The notes under the pieces: model-generated
The model's input: only the letters and a program-made list of their open reading frames with translations
What the model was told of the DNA's origin: nothing
Databases searched by the model: none
Program-made: the position numbers and the translations under genes
Shown here: in pieces, positions 7,367 to 14,734 of the stretch
Layout: each line of letters opens with the position of its first letter
How positions within the stretch are numbered: position 1 is the first letter of the stretch
From: an uncultured Faecalibacterium sp.
Lineage (GTDB): Bacteria > Bacillota > Clostridia > Oscillospirales > Ruminococcaceae
Assembly (NCBI GenBank): GCA_900551435.1
Contig: URVW01000037.1
Location: forward strand, 1-21,393
Direction of reading: 5' to 3'
DNA: 21,393 nt

Positions 7367-8589
7367 AAATCGTTCAGATCAACTGTGTCTATAACTACGG
7401 CAGCACCGGAAAGATCACGCGGGACATCCATCAGGGCCTTCTTGCCCAAGGGTACGAGAGCGTGGTCCTCTACGGGCGGCGGCAGAAAACGAAGGAGCAG
7501 GGCATCCACAAGACCTGCACCGAGTTCGAAGCCAAGGTGTGCAATGTCCTCTCGCGGGTGACGGGCCGTCCCTATGCGGCGGCTCCGCTGGGCACGGCAG
7601 AGCTTCTGCGCCAGCTGGACCGCGAAAAGCCGGACATCGTGCATCTGCAGTGCATCAACGGCTACTTCGTCAACATCTACCGGCTGCTGGACTACCTGAA
7701 AAACCACCACATTCCGACGATTTTGACCCTTCACGCCGAGTTCATGTACACCGGAAACTGCAGCTATGCCTACGACTGCGACGGCTGGAAAACCGGCTGC
7801 ACCTGCTGCCCGGACCAGAAGGAAGCCATCAACTCCACCCGGACCGGGGCCACGGAGCAGAACTGGAAACAGATGCAGCGAGCCTTTGCCGGGTTTGAAA
7901 ACCTGCTGCTCTGCCCGGTGTCAGATTGGGTCGGCAGCCGCGCGGCACAGTCGCCCATCCTGAATCAGTATCCCATCCGCACGGTTCTGAACGGCATCGA
8001 CACCGGCGTGTTCCATTACCGCAAGGCCGATGCCGACGCCTTGCGGAAAAAGTTGAATATCGGGGACCGCAAGCTGGTCCTGCATGTGACGGCAAGCTAT
8101 GCAAACCCCATCAAGGGCGGAAAATTCATCACAGAGCTGTCCAAAATGCTGGACCCGGAACAGTATGTGGTCCTCGTGGTGGACGGCGAGAACAACCCCG
8201 CCCCGGCAGACTTCCGCGGCATCTATTTTGGCCGTGCCAATGGGCAGGAAGAGCTTGCGGCGCTGTATTCCGCGGCGGATGTGATGGCGCTGACCAGCTA
8301 CCGCGAGTGTCTGCCTACCACCTGTCTGGAATCCCTCTGCTGCGGCACAGAGATCGTGGGCTTTTATTTCCACGGGAATGAAGGGGAGCGCAGCTTCCCG
8401 GAGCAGTACGCGCATTTCTTCCGCCATGGCGACATGGAGCAGCTGGCCCGCCGCGTGCAGGATGTGGCCGCGCATCATGCAGAAAAAGAACGCTGTGCAG
8501 CGAAAAACCAAAAGGTCTTTTCCCGGGAAGTCATGCAGCAGAACTACATCGCCATCTACCACGAGCTTCAGAACGAGGAGACGAAATGA
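7363..8589 (+). CDS. Family 4 glycosyltransferase
   Basis: The 408-residue GT-B enzyme begins MKIVQINCVYNYGSTGKIT, the start typical of a GT4 subgroup found in colanic-acid and capsule clusters. DIVHLQCINGYFVNIYRLLDYL (split around residue 100) and the cysteine-rich stretch with C133, C139, C146, C148 and C149 are characteristic of that subgroup. VLNGIDTGVFHYRK (208-221) is the linker to the donor domain. The EX7E motif runs from E315 to E323 in RECLPTTCLESLCCGTE. I start it at ATG 7363, overlapping the previous stop by four bases, because homologous sequence begins exactly there and GAGGGAAAGGG precedes it; an upstream in-frame ATG would lie inside the previous gene. It ends by ATGA overlap with the polymerase gene. 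Confidence 0.9.
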   Translation: MKIVQINCVYNYGSTGKITRDIHQGLLAQGYESVVLYGRRQKTKEQGIHKTCTEFEAKVCNVLSRVTGRPYAAAPLGTAELLRQLDREKPDIVHLQCINGYFVNIYRLLDYLKNHHIPTILTLHAEFMYTGNCSYAYDCDGWKTGCTCCPDQKEAINSTRTGATEQNWKQMQRAFAGFENLLLCPVSDWVGSRAAQSPILNQYPIRTVLNGIDTGVFHYRKADADALRKKLNIGDRKLVLHVTASYANPIKGGKFITELSKMLDPEQYVVLVVDGENNPAPADFRGIYFGRANGQEELAALYSAADVMALTSYRECLPTTCLESLCCGTEIVGFYFHGNEGERSFPEQYAHFFRHGDMEQLARRVQDVAAHHAEKERCAAKNQKVFSREVMQQNYIAIYHELQNEETK

Positions 8590-9632
8590 TCCCTTACTAT
8601 GGATTGATCCTGTGCATGTTCATCCTCTACGGCATCACGCGGCGTATCCGTCTGCGTGACCAGAACAAGGCCTTCGTCCTGTTGGCCTTTGCGGCTGCGG
8701 TCCTGCTCCAGAGCGTGCGTGCACGGACCGTCGGCAGCGACCTGCAGGAATATCTGCGGGTCTACGGCGTGTTGAAGCGCGTTCCGGTGGGCCGCCACAT
8801 CACAACGTTTGAGTTCGGGTTTGAGACGCTGCTCAACATTCTGGCAAAGATCGGGCTTTCGGAGCAGGGGGTCATCACGGTGCTGACGCTGCTGTGTCAG
8901 ATCCCGGTGTTCTGGTTTCTCGCCAAGCGTGCGAAGGACCCCGCCCTCAGCGTGGTCATCTATCTCACATTCGGCCTGTTCACCTTTTCGTTCTCGGGCA
9001 TCCGGCAGATGCTGGCCATCGGCATCTTTCTGCTGGCCATTCTCCGGCTGGACGATGACCACCCAATCCAGTTTGTGCTGATGGTCTTGTTTGCAGCATT
9101 GTTCCATAAAACGGTGCTCATCTGCCTTGTGGCATGGCCACTGTCCAAGGTGCATATCCGGACCTATACGGCGCGGTTTCTGATGCTGGGGGTCTTTGCG
9201 GCCGAGCTGTTGTTCGGTCTGCCGGTCATCCGGTTCGCGGTCAGCCTATTTGGGCGCTATAACACGATCGAACCGACAGGAGCCTACCTCTGCTTTGTGA
9301 TGTATGCGGGCATCTGGCTGGTCAGTTCCATCTTCCTGCCCGACGAAGCCCCGTGGAACGGCTACGTCAACTATATGTATCTGGCTGCAGTCATCCAGTG
9401 TCTGGGTGCGTATCATATGTCCATCGGGCGGCTGGGGTATTACTTCGCGTTTTTCGAGACGCTGCTCCTGCCCGAAGCCATCGAGCGCGCGACCGATTCT
9501 GTGCCGTTGAAAACGACCCTGCGCATCGGGCTGGCAGCGTTCTGTCTGCTCTATTTCTATGCGAACACCGGCTGGGGCTATCTGGATGTCAGCCCGTATC
9601 TGCCGTTCTGGGCGGCAGCCGTCCCAGCCTGA
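8586..9632 (+). CDS. wzy: EpsG-family membrane protein, probable polysaccharide polymerase (Wzy)
   Basis: This 348-residue protein is strongly hydrophobic with around nine or ten predicted membrane helices. EpsG-family markers are visible: RARTVGSDLQEYLRVY (45-60), FEFGFETLLNILAKIG (75-90), the intramembrane FSFSGIRQMLAIGIF (134-148) and AALFHKTVLICLVAWPL (170-186). Members are thought to polymerise flipped repeat units at the outer face of the membrane; function here is inferred from family and from the flippase gene directly downstream. The start ATG overlaps the stop of the preceding glycosyltransferase gene (ATGA at 8586-8589). Polymerases of this kind diverge fast, so linkage specificity cannot be read. 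Confidence 0.85.
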   Translation: MIPYYGLILCMFILYGITRRIRLRDQNKAFVLLAFAAAVLLQSVRARTVGSDLQEYLRVYGVLKRVPVGRHITTFEFGFETLLNILAKIGLSEQGVITVLTLLCQIPVFWFLAKRAKDPALSVVIYLTFGLFTFSFSGIRQMLAIGIFLLAILRLDDDHPIQFVLMVLFAALFHKTVLICLVAWPLSKVHIRTYTARFLMLGVFAAELLFGLPVIRFAVSLFGRYNTIEPTGAYLCFVMYAGIWLVSSIFLPDEAPWNGYVNYMYLAAVIQCLGAYHMSIGRLGYYFAFFETLLLPEAIERATDSVPLKTTLRIGLAAFCLLYFYANTGWGYLDVSPYLPFWAAAVPA

Positions 9633-9655
9633 GGGGAGGAAAAGAAAGAAACCTT

Positions 9656-10921
9656 ATGCAGAAAACCTTCAAACGAAATGTGGGATGGATCTTCATTGGA
9701 AATGTGGCCCATGCGGTGCTGCAGTACCTGCTGAACATCTACATCGCCCGTGTCTTTTCCACTGATGACTACGGCCTGATCAACTATGCCGCATCGCTGA
9801 TCGCATTTTTCACGTCGGTGGGCACGCTGGGCTTTTCCGGCATCATCATCAAGAGCTTTTCAGAGGATGAAAAGAACACCGGCAAGTACCTCGGTTCTGC
9901 CATCGGCGCGCGGCTGATGTTCTCGGTCGGTGCGATCGTGCTGCTGCAGGTCATCGTTCGCACAGCCAATTCCGAGGACGCGATGCTGCCGACGATCGTG
10001 TTCTACCAGTCCATCTCGATCCTGTTCGGCGCGTTCGACCTGATCGTTTACTGGTTCCGCTATCAATATGAAGCCCAGCGGGTCGCTGTCCTGAAACTGG
10101 CGGCGTTCTTTGTGTCGGCGGCGTGGCGCATCGTCGTGGTGGCGGTGTTCCGCAGCCTGACGGGCTATGTGTTCGGCGTCACGTTGGAAACAGTGGTGTT
10201 CTCCATCCTGCTGGCGGTCAGCTTCCGCAAGAATTACCCGGAGCACCGCTTCCATTTCTCGGCCCGGACCGTCCGGGACCTGCTGCTGATCTCGTACCCG
10301 TTCATCACGTCTGAGATCCTTTCGACCATCTACGGCCAGACGGATAAGATCATGCTGAAATCGATGATGAACAACGAGGCCGTTGCAATGTACTCGGTGG
10401 CGCTGACGCTGGCGAGTGCGATCTCCATCATCCCGCAGGCGCTGATCGAAGGCTTCCGCCCGGACATCCTCAAATACCGCGCTACCGACCCGGCCCAGTA
10501 TCACCGCCGCCTGAAACAGCTGTACGCGAGCGTGTTCTGGATCTGCATCGCCTACTGCATCGCGATCACCGTGCTGGCAAAGTGGATCATCCTGATCCTC
10601 TACGGCGAAAAGTATCTGGGAGCAGTCCCGGCGCTGTCGCTGGTGGTCTGGTACACGACCTTCTCGTATTTCGGGTCCATCAACAACATCTATATGGTGG
10701 CGGAGAACAAGGCCAAGTGGGTGCAGATCACCACGCTGGTGGGTGCGCTGACGAATGTGTGCCTGAACTTCCTGCTCATCCCGCGGTTCGGCGTCGTGGG
10801 TGCGGCGGGCGCTTCGCTGTTGACGCAGTTCATTGCGAATTTTGTCATGGTTTATCTGATCAAACCGCTGCGGGAGGATTTCTTCCTGATCCTACAGGCG
10901 ATTCGGCTGGATTTTAAGTAA
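9656..10921 (+). CDS. wzx: Wzx-type oligosaccharide flippase (MOP superfamily)
   Basis: The 421-residue polytopic membrane protein looks like a polysaccharide biosynthesis flippase. The N-terminus KRNVGWIFIGNVAHAVLQYL is followed by NIYIARVFSTDDYGLINYA (residues about 22-40), the typical first-loop motif, and by about a dozen hydrophobic segments. The second half begins near residue 210 with LISYPFITSEILSTIYGQTD and KIMLKSMMNNEAVAMYSVAL, the conserved helix-7/8 region. FGVVGAAGASLLTQF near the C-terminus is also characteristic. It should move undecaprenyl-linked repeat units across the membrane for the adjacent EpsG-like polymerase. The ATG at 9656 is the first M with homology; the GAGGGGAGGA at 9631-9640 is somewhat distant (15 bases), so translation may be modest. 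An upstream open extension overlaps the polymerase gene in another frame and is not coding. Confidence 0.92.
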   Translation: MQKTFKRNVGWIFIGNVAHAVLQYLLNIYIARVFSTDDYGLINYAASLIAFFTSVGTLGFSGIIIKSFSEDEKNTGKYLGSAIGARLMFSVGAIVLLQVIVRTANSEDAMLPTIVFYQSISILFGAFDLIVYWFRYQYEAQRVAVLKLAAFFVSAAWRIVVVAVFRSLTGYVFGVTLETVVFSILLAVSFRKNYPEHRFHFSARTVRDLLLISYPFITSEILSTIYGQTDKIMLKSMMNNEAVAMYSVALTLASAISIIPQALIEGFRPDILKYRATDPAQYHRRLKQLYASVFWICIAYCIAITVLAKWIILILYGEKYLGAVPALSLVVWYTTFSYFGSINNIYMVAENKAKWVQITTLVGALTNVCLNFLLIPRFGVVGAAGASLLTQFIANFVMVYLIKPLREDFFLILQAIRLDFK

Positions 10922-10941
10922 TAAAAAAGGAGAGAATCAAC

Positions 10942-11982
10942 ATGTCCGCATTTGATAACGCAACTCTGATGATCACCGGCGGAACCGGCTCGTTCGGCTC
11001 TACGGTGCTCAAGCACTTTCTGGATTCAGACCTGAAGGAGATCCGCATCTTCTCCCGCGACGAAAAGAAGCAGGACGATATGCGCCACGAACTTCAAGCC
11101 AAGCACCCGGAAGCCGCCAAGAAGGTCAAGTTCTACATCGGCGATGTCCGCAACCCGCAGTCCATCCGGGATGCGATGCCGGGAGTGGATTACATTTTCC
11201 ATGCCGCTGCCCTGAAGCAGGTCCCGTCCTGCGAGTTCTTCCCGATGCAGGCGGTCCAGACTAACATCATCGGCACGGACAATGTCCTTCATGCAGCCAT
11301 CGACGCCGGTGTCAAGCGGGTCGTCTGCCTGTCCACCGATAAGGCCGCATACCCCATCAACGCTATGGGTATCTCCAAGGCCATGATGGAGCACGTCATC
11401 TATGCCAATGCCCGCGTGGCAGCCGAGCGCGGCGGCACGACCATCTGCTGCACCCGGTACGGCAACGTCATGTGCAGCCGCGGCAGTGTTATCCCGCTGT
11501 TCATCGATCAGATCCGGTCCGGTGCGCCCATCACTATCACCGACCCCAACATGACCCGCTTCCTGATGAATCTGGACGAGGCCGTGGATCTGGTCATGTT
11601 CGCGTTCCAGCACGCCAACCCCGGCGACTTATTCATTCAGAAGGCGGATGCCTCCACCATCGGCGACCTCGCCAAGGCCGTGCAGAAGCTCTTCGGCGAT
11701 ACGGGCACGAACATCATCGGCACGCGCCACGGCGAAAAGCTCTACGAGACGCTGATGACCAGCGAAGAGCGTCTGCGCAGTGAGGATATGGGCCATTACT
11801 TCCGCGTTGCCGCCGATAACCGTGACCTGAACTATGATAAGTTCGTGGTCAAGGGTGAGGTGCACACCATGGCCAACGAGTCCTACACCAGCCACAACAC
11901 CCAGCGTCTGGATGTTGATGGTACGGTGAAAAAGCTGCTGACCACCGAGTATGTGCAGGAGCAGCTGAAGCTTGAACACTGA
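10942..11982 (+). CDS. capE: UDP-GlcNAc 4,6-dehydratase/5-epimerase (CapE/FnlA/WbjB type)
   Basis: The 346-residue short-chain dehydrogenase-like enzyme performs the first step of UDP-N-acetyl-L-fucosamine synthesis. TGGTGSFGS (12-20) binds NAD(P). HAAALKQVP (87-95) and STDKAAYPINAMGISK (131-146) are hallmark segments. The usual SDR YxxxK tyrosine is a methionine (M142 with K146), which is the known peculiarity of the CapE group and separates it from PglF/FlaA1-type dehydratases. RSGAPITITDPNMTRFLM and HGEKLYETLMTSEE in the C-terminal half also fit. AAGGAGAG precedes the ATG. The partner enzymes CapF (13002) and CapG (14731) are encoded further along the same operon, which supports the pathway call strongly. 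It is separated from them by a LicD gene, a remnant gene and an acetyltransferase gene. Confidence 0.92.
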   Translation: MSAFDNATLMITGGTGSFGSTVLKHFLDSDLKEIRIFSRDEKKQDDMRHELQAKHPEAAKKVKFYIGDVRNPQSIRDAMPGVDYIFHAAALKQVPSCEFFPMQAVQTNIIGTDNVLHAAIDAGVKRVVCLSTDKAAYPINAMGISKAMMEHVIYANARVAAERGGTTICCTRYGNVMCSRGSVIPLFIDQIRSGAPITITDPNMTRFLMNLDEAVDLVMFAFQHANPGDLFIQKADASTIGDLAKAVQKLFGDTGTNIIGTRHGEKLYETLMTSEERLRSEDMGHYFRVAADNRDLNYDKFVVKGEVHTMANESYTSHNTQRLDVDGTVKKLLTTEYVQEQLKLEH

Positions 11983-11999
11983 TGCTGGAGGAAACGACA

Positions 12000-12830
12000 A
12001 TGGAAAAAGAACTGCTTCGCAGGGTGCAGTTGGCCCAGCTGGAGATCGCCAAGGAGCTGAAGCGCGTCTGCGATGAGAATGGCATCCGGTATTTCATGGA
12101 TTCAGGCACGCTGCTGGGCGCGGTGCGCCACAAGGGCTTCATCCCGTGGGACGACGATATGGATTTCGGCATGATGCGGGACGAGTACGAAAAGTTCCTC
12201 AAAATCGCGCCCGAAAAACTATCGGACGAGTATTTCCTTCAGACTTGGGAAAGCGATCCCTATTATGGGATGCCGTTTGCCAAGCTGCGCAAAAAGGGGA
12301 CCCGCTATGTCGAGAGGAACAGCGAGCGCTCCAAGGCGCACAATGAACTGTTCATCGATATTTTCCCATACAATTCCTATCCGGACAGCGAAGAGGACCG
12401 CAAGCAGCAGGGGTTTGAGATCAAAAAGGATTTCACCTCGCTGCTGGGGCTTTCGGGGGCCACGCCGTGGCTGCAGTACCAAAACCCGGTCAAGCGTGCG
12501 AGCAGCCGCCTGAAGTTTCTGGGTGTCACCCTCTACGGAAAGCTGGCGGGCCGGGAGAACCTGATCCGGAAGTACACAGAGGCTGCGACCCGTTTCAACG
12601 GCCAGATGACCAAGAACGTTTTTGAGGAAGGCGGCAGTGCGGCTTATGGCTCGTGGGTCGTCTCCCGCAAATGCTTTGACGCCTACCAGACCCTGCTGTT
12701 CGAGGGCGTGGAGTTCAGCGCCCCGGCGGATGCGGACACTTATCTGCGGGATGTCTACGGAGACTATATGCAGCTCCCGCCCGTGGAAGAGCGTGAGAAT
12801 CGGCATCAGGTGCTGGAAGTAAAACTTTGA
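12000..12830 (+). CDS. LicD-family phosphotransferase (second of two)
   Basis: A 276-residue LicD/fukutin-related family protein. The nucleotide and metal motif lies at residues 36-55 (GTLLGAVRHKGFIPWDDDM followed by D), with NELFIDIFPYN at 115-125 and YLRDVYGDYMQLPPVEER near the C-terminus. I use ATG 12000 because TGGAGG (11986-11991) sits eight bases upstream; an in-frame ATG at 11982 would overlap the capE stop and has no ribosome site. It should transfer a CDP-carried group, such as phosphocholine or another alcohol phosphate, onto the glycan. It lies between capE and capF. The next open frame is the remnant of a nucleotidyltransferase gene, which may once have supplied its CDP donor; LicC-LicD neighbours are common in other bacteria. 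Whether it now depends on the fused cytidylyltransferase at 1679 is an open inference. Confidence 0.9.
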   Translation: MEKELLRRVQLAQLEIAKELKRVCDENGIRYFMDSGTLLGAVRHKGFIPWDDDMDFGMMRDEYEKFLKIAPEKLSDEYFLQTWESDPYYGMPFAKLRKKGTRYVERNSERSKAHNELFIDIFPYNSYPDSEEDRKQQGFEIKKDFTSLLGLSGATPWLQYQNPVKRASSRLKFLGVTLYGKLAGRENLIRKYTEAATRFNGQMTKNVFEEGGSAAYGSWVVSRKCFDAYQTLLFEGVEFSAPADADTYLRDVYGDYMQLPPVEERENRHQVLEVKL

Positions 12831-12846
12831 AAAGGGGGAGAACGCG

Positions 12847-12981
12847 ATGAAAGCTCTGATCCTTGCGGCTGGCTATGGCCGCAGATTGCAGCCCATCACG
12901 AATACGATCCCAAAATCCATGGTAGAGGTGCACGGCGCGCCGCTTCTGGTCAATGTGCTGTTTTTGGACGATAAAACCTGA
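12847..12981 (+). pseudogene. N-terminal remnant of a LicC/sugar-phosphate nucleotidyltransferase (44 codons)
   Basis: A good ribosome site (AAGGGGGAG) leads to an ATG and a 44-residue frame that starts MKALILAAGYGRRLQPITN and continues IPKSMVEVHGAPLLVNVL. This is the unmistakable start of the NTP_transferase family: the GxGxRLxPxT nucleotide loop, the PKSM segment with the catalytic lysine, and the following G-x-P-L strand. After LLVNVL the frame reads FLDDKT and stops with TGA at 12979-12981, where intact proteins continue for about 200 residues or more. No continuation is seen in any frame, because capF begins 20 bases later. An internal deletion is the simplest explanation. The remnant may still be translated but cannot form a full active site. 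Confidence 0.82.
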
Positions 12982-13001
12982 AGATAAAGAGGTGTTTTAT
13001 C
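12970..13001 (+). repeat. Short inverted repeat around the capF ribosome-binding site
   Basis: GATAAAAC (12970-12977) is perfectly complementary to GTTTTATC (12994-13001), which abuts the capF ATG at 13002. The 16-base loop contains AGAGGT, the capF ribosome site. The 8-bp AT-rich stem is weak, and function is not shown. Confidence 0.45.
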
Positions 13002-14207
13002 ATGAACATTCTTATCACCGGCGCAAAGGGCTTTGTGGGCAAAAACCTTGTCTGCAACCTGCGCAACATCGCAGAGGGCAAAAACCGGACCCGCCCTGCG
13101 CTGCACATCGAGGAGATTTTTGAGTACGATCTGGACACCGACCCCGCCCAGCTGGAAGAATTCTGCGCAAAGGCAGACTTCGTGTTCAATCTGGCCGGCG
13201 TCAACCGCCCCAAGGAGCAGAGCGAGTTCATGCAGGGCAATTTCGGCTTTGCATCCACGCTTCTGGAAACACTGAAGCGGCACAAAAATGCATGTCCCAT
13301 CATGCTTTCCAGCTCCATTCAGGCCAGTCTGATCGGCCGCTATGGCCAGAGCGATTACGGCAAAAGCAAGCTGGCCGGAGAGAACCTGTTTCTGGATTAT
13401 GGCCGCGAGACGGGCGCACGGGTGCTGGTCTACCGCTTCCCGAATCTGTTCGGAAAGTGGTGTCGGCCCAACTATAACAGCGCCGTGGCGACCTTCTGCA
13501 ATAACATCGCCAACGACCTGCCCATTCAGGTCAACGACCGCTCCACCGAGCTGGAACTCCTCTATATCGACGACCTTGTGGAAGAGATGCTGGACGCACT
13601 GGAAGGGAAAGAGCACCGCTGTGAGTTCGACGGCCTGACTGCCGTGCCCACCGCCGAGGGCTGCTACTGTTTCGTACCCACGACCCACAAGGCGACGCTG
13701 GGCGAGATCGTGGACCTGCTGGAGGATTTCAAGCAGCAGCCAAAAACGCTGGTGCTGCCGGAGATCCCGGCGGGCAGCTTCGCCAAAAAGCTCTACAGCA
13801 CCTACCTGTCCTACCTGCCCAAGGAAGCGGTCAGCTTCCCGCTCAAGATGAATGTGGATGACCGCGGCAGCTTTACGGAACTGTTAAAAACCGCGAACTG
13901 CGGCCAAATTTCTGTGAATATTTCCAAGCCCGGAATCACGAAGGGCCAGCACTGGCACAACTCCAAGTGGGAGTTTTTCATGGTCGTCAGCGGTCATGGA
14001 TTGATCCAGGAGCGGAAGATCGGCACGGACGAGGTGCTCGAATTTGAGGTGTCCGGCGAAAAGATCGAAGCGGTGCAGATGCTGCCCGGATACACCCACA
14101 ACATCATCAACCTGTCCCAGACCGAAAATCTTGTCACCGTGATGTGGGCCAACGAGCCGTTCGACCCCGGCCATCCGGATACGTTTTTCGAGAAGGTGGA
14201 AAAATGA
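13002..14207 (+). CDS. capF: CapF-type reductase: NAD-dependent epimerase domain plus C-terminal cupin
   Basis: This 401-residue enzyme matches CapF/FnlB/WbjC, which catalyses the second stage of UDP-L-FucNAc synthesis. Residues 1-270 form an extended SDR domain with GAKGFVGKN (7-15), NLAGVNRP (63-70), MLSSSIQAS (101-109) and the catalytic DYGKSK (Y119, K123). ELLYIDDLVEEML follows. Residues from about 280 form the cupin domain: KGQHWHNSKWEFFMVVSG carries the zinc ligands H317 and H319 and E324, and PGYTHNI holds a fourth ligand, H366. In the family the cupin domain epimerises C3 and the SDR domain reduces C4. AGAGG precedes the ATG inside the loop of a short inverted repeat. Its stop overlaps the next start (ATGA at 14204-14207). 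Length and domain order are normal. Confidence 0.94.
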   Translation: MNILITGAKGFVGKNLVCNLRNIAEGKNRTRPALHIEEIFEYDLDTDPAQLEEFCAKADFVFNLAGVNRPKEQSEFMQGNFGFASTLLETLKRHKNACPIMLSSSIQASLIGRYGQSDYGKSKLAGENLFLDYGRETGARVLVYRFPNLFGKWCRPNYNSAVATFCNNIANDLPIQVNDRSTELELLYIDDLVEEMLDALEGKEHRCEFDGLTAVPTAEGCYCFVPTTHKATLGEIVDLLEDFKQQPKTLVLPEIPAGSFAKKLYSTYLSYLPKEAVSFPLKMNVDDRGSFTELLKTANCGQISVNISKPGITKGQHWHNSKWEFFMVVSGHGLIQERKIGTDEVLEFEVSGEKIEAVQMLPGYTHNIINLSQTENLVTVMWANEPFDPGHPDTFFEKVEK

Positions 14208-14734
14208 GCGCGCGGCTGGTGATCTTGGGTGCGGGCGGATATGGCCGCACCGTGGCCGATGTGGCAGCACAGAGCGGCCGGTTCGCGGAGATCGTGTTTC
14301 TGGACGACTATGCCGAGACTCCGGACGTCGTAGGCCGCTGTGCGGACTTTGCAGCTTTCCAAGATGACGATACGACGTTTTATCCGGCTTTTGGAAACAA
14401 CGAAGGCCGTCTGGGTTGGCTGCGCCGTCTGGAAGAGAGCGGCTGCAAGCTGCTGACCCTGATTCATCCCACCGCCTACGTCAGCCCGACGGTGACGCTC
14501 GGCGCGGGCACGGTCGTGCTGCCCAAAGCGGTCATCAACACCGGCACGGTAGTGGAAAAGGGCTGCATCGTGAACTGCGGTGCGCTCGTGGATCACGGCT
14601 GTGTGCTGGAAGCGGGCGTCCATGTCTGTCTGGGAGCTATCGTAAAGGCCGAAAACCGCATCCCGTCGTGCAAAAAAATCGAAGCAGGGGAGGTCGTCCA
14701 GAACCGGACGTTCCCCGTGGAGGAAAAACAATGA
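14204..14734 (+). CDS. NeuD/PglD-family sugar acyltransferase (left-handed beta-helix)
   Basis: The 176-residue protein has an N-terminal nucleotide-sugar-binding Rossmann segment (RLVILGAGGYGRTVADV, 4-20) and a C-terminal hexapeptide-repeat helix from about residue 88 (HPTAYVSPTVTLGAGTVVLP onward). GALVDHGCVLEAGVHVCLGA (126-145) includes H131, the likely general base of this family. Such enzymes acetylate an amino or hydroxyl group of a nucleotide sugar with acetyl-CoA. The protein is somewhat short, because the helix ends with few turns. Start ATG 14204 overlaps the capF stop; an earlier in-frame ATG inside capF lacks homology. It sits between capF and capG and overlaps capG by ATGA. UDP-FucNAc needs no extra acetylation, so a modified residue or another amino sugar is implied (inference). 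Confidence 0.83.
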   Translation: MSARLVILGAGGYGRTVADVAAQSGRFAEIVFLDDYAETPDVVGRCADFAAFQDDDTTFYPAFGNNEGRLGWLRRLEESGCKLLTLIHPTAYVSPTVTLGAGTVVLPKAVINTGTVVEKGCIVNCGALVDHGCVLEAGVHVCLGAIVKAENRIPSCKKIEAGEVVQNRTFPVEEKQ

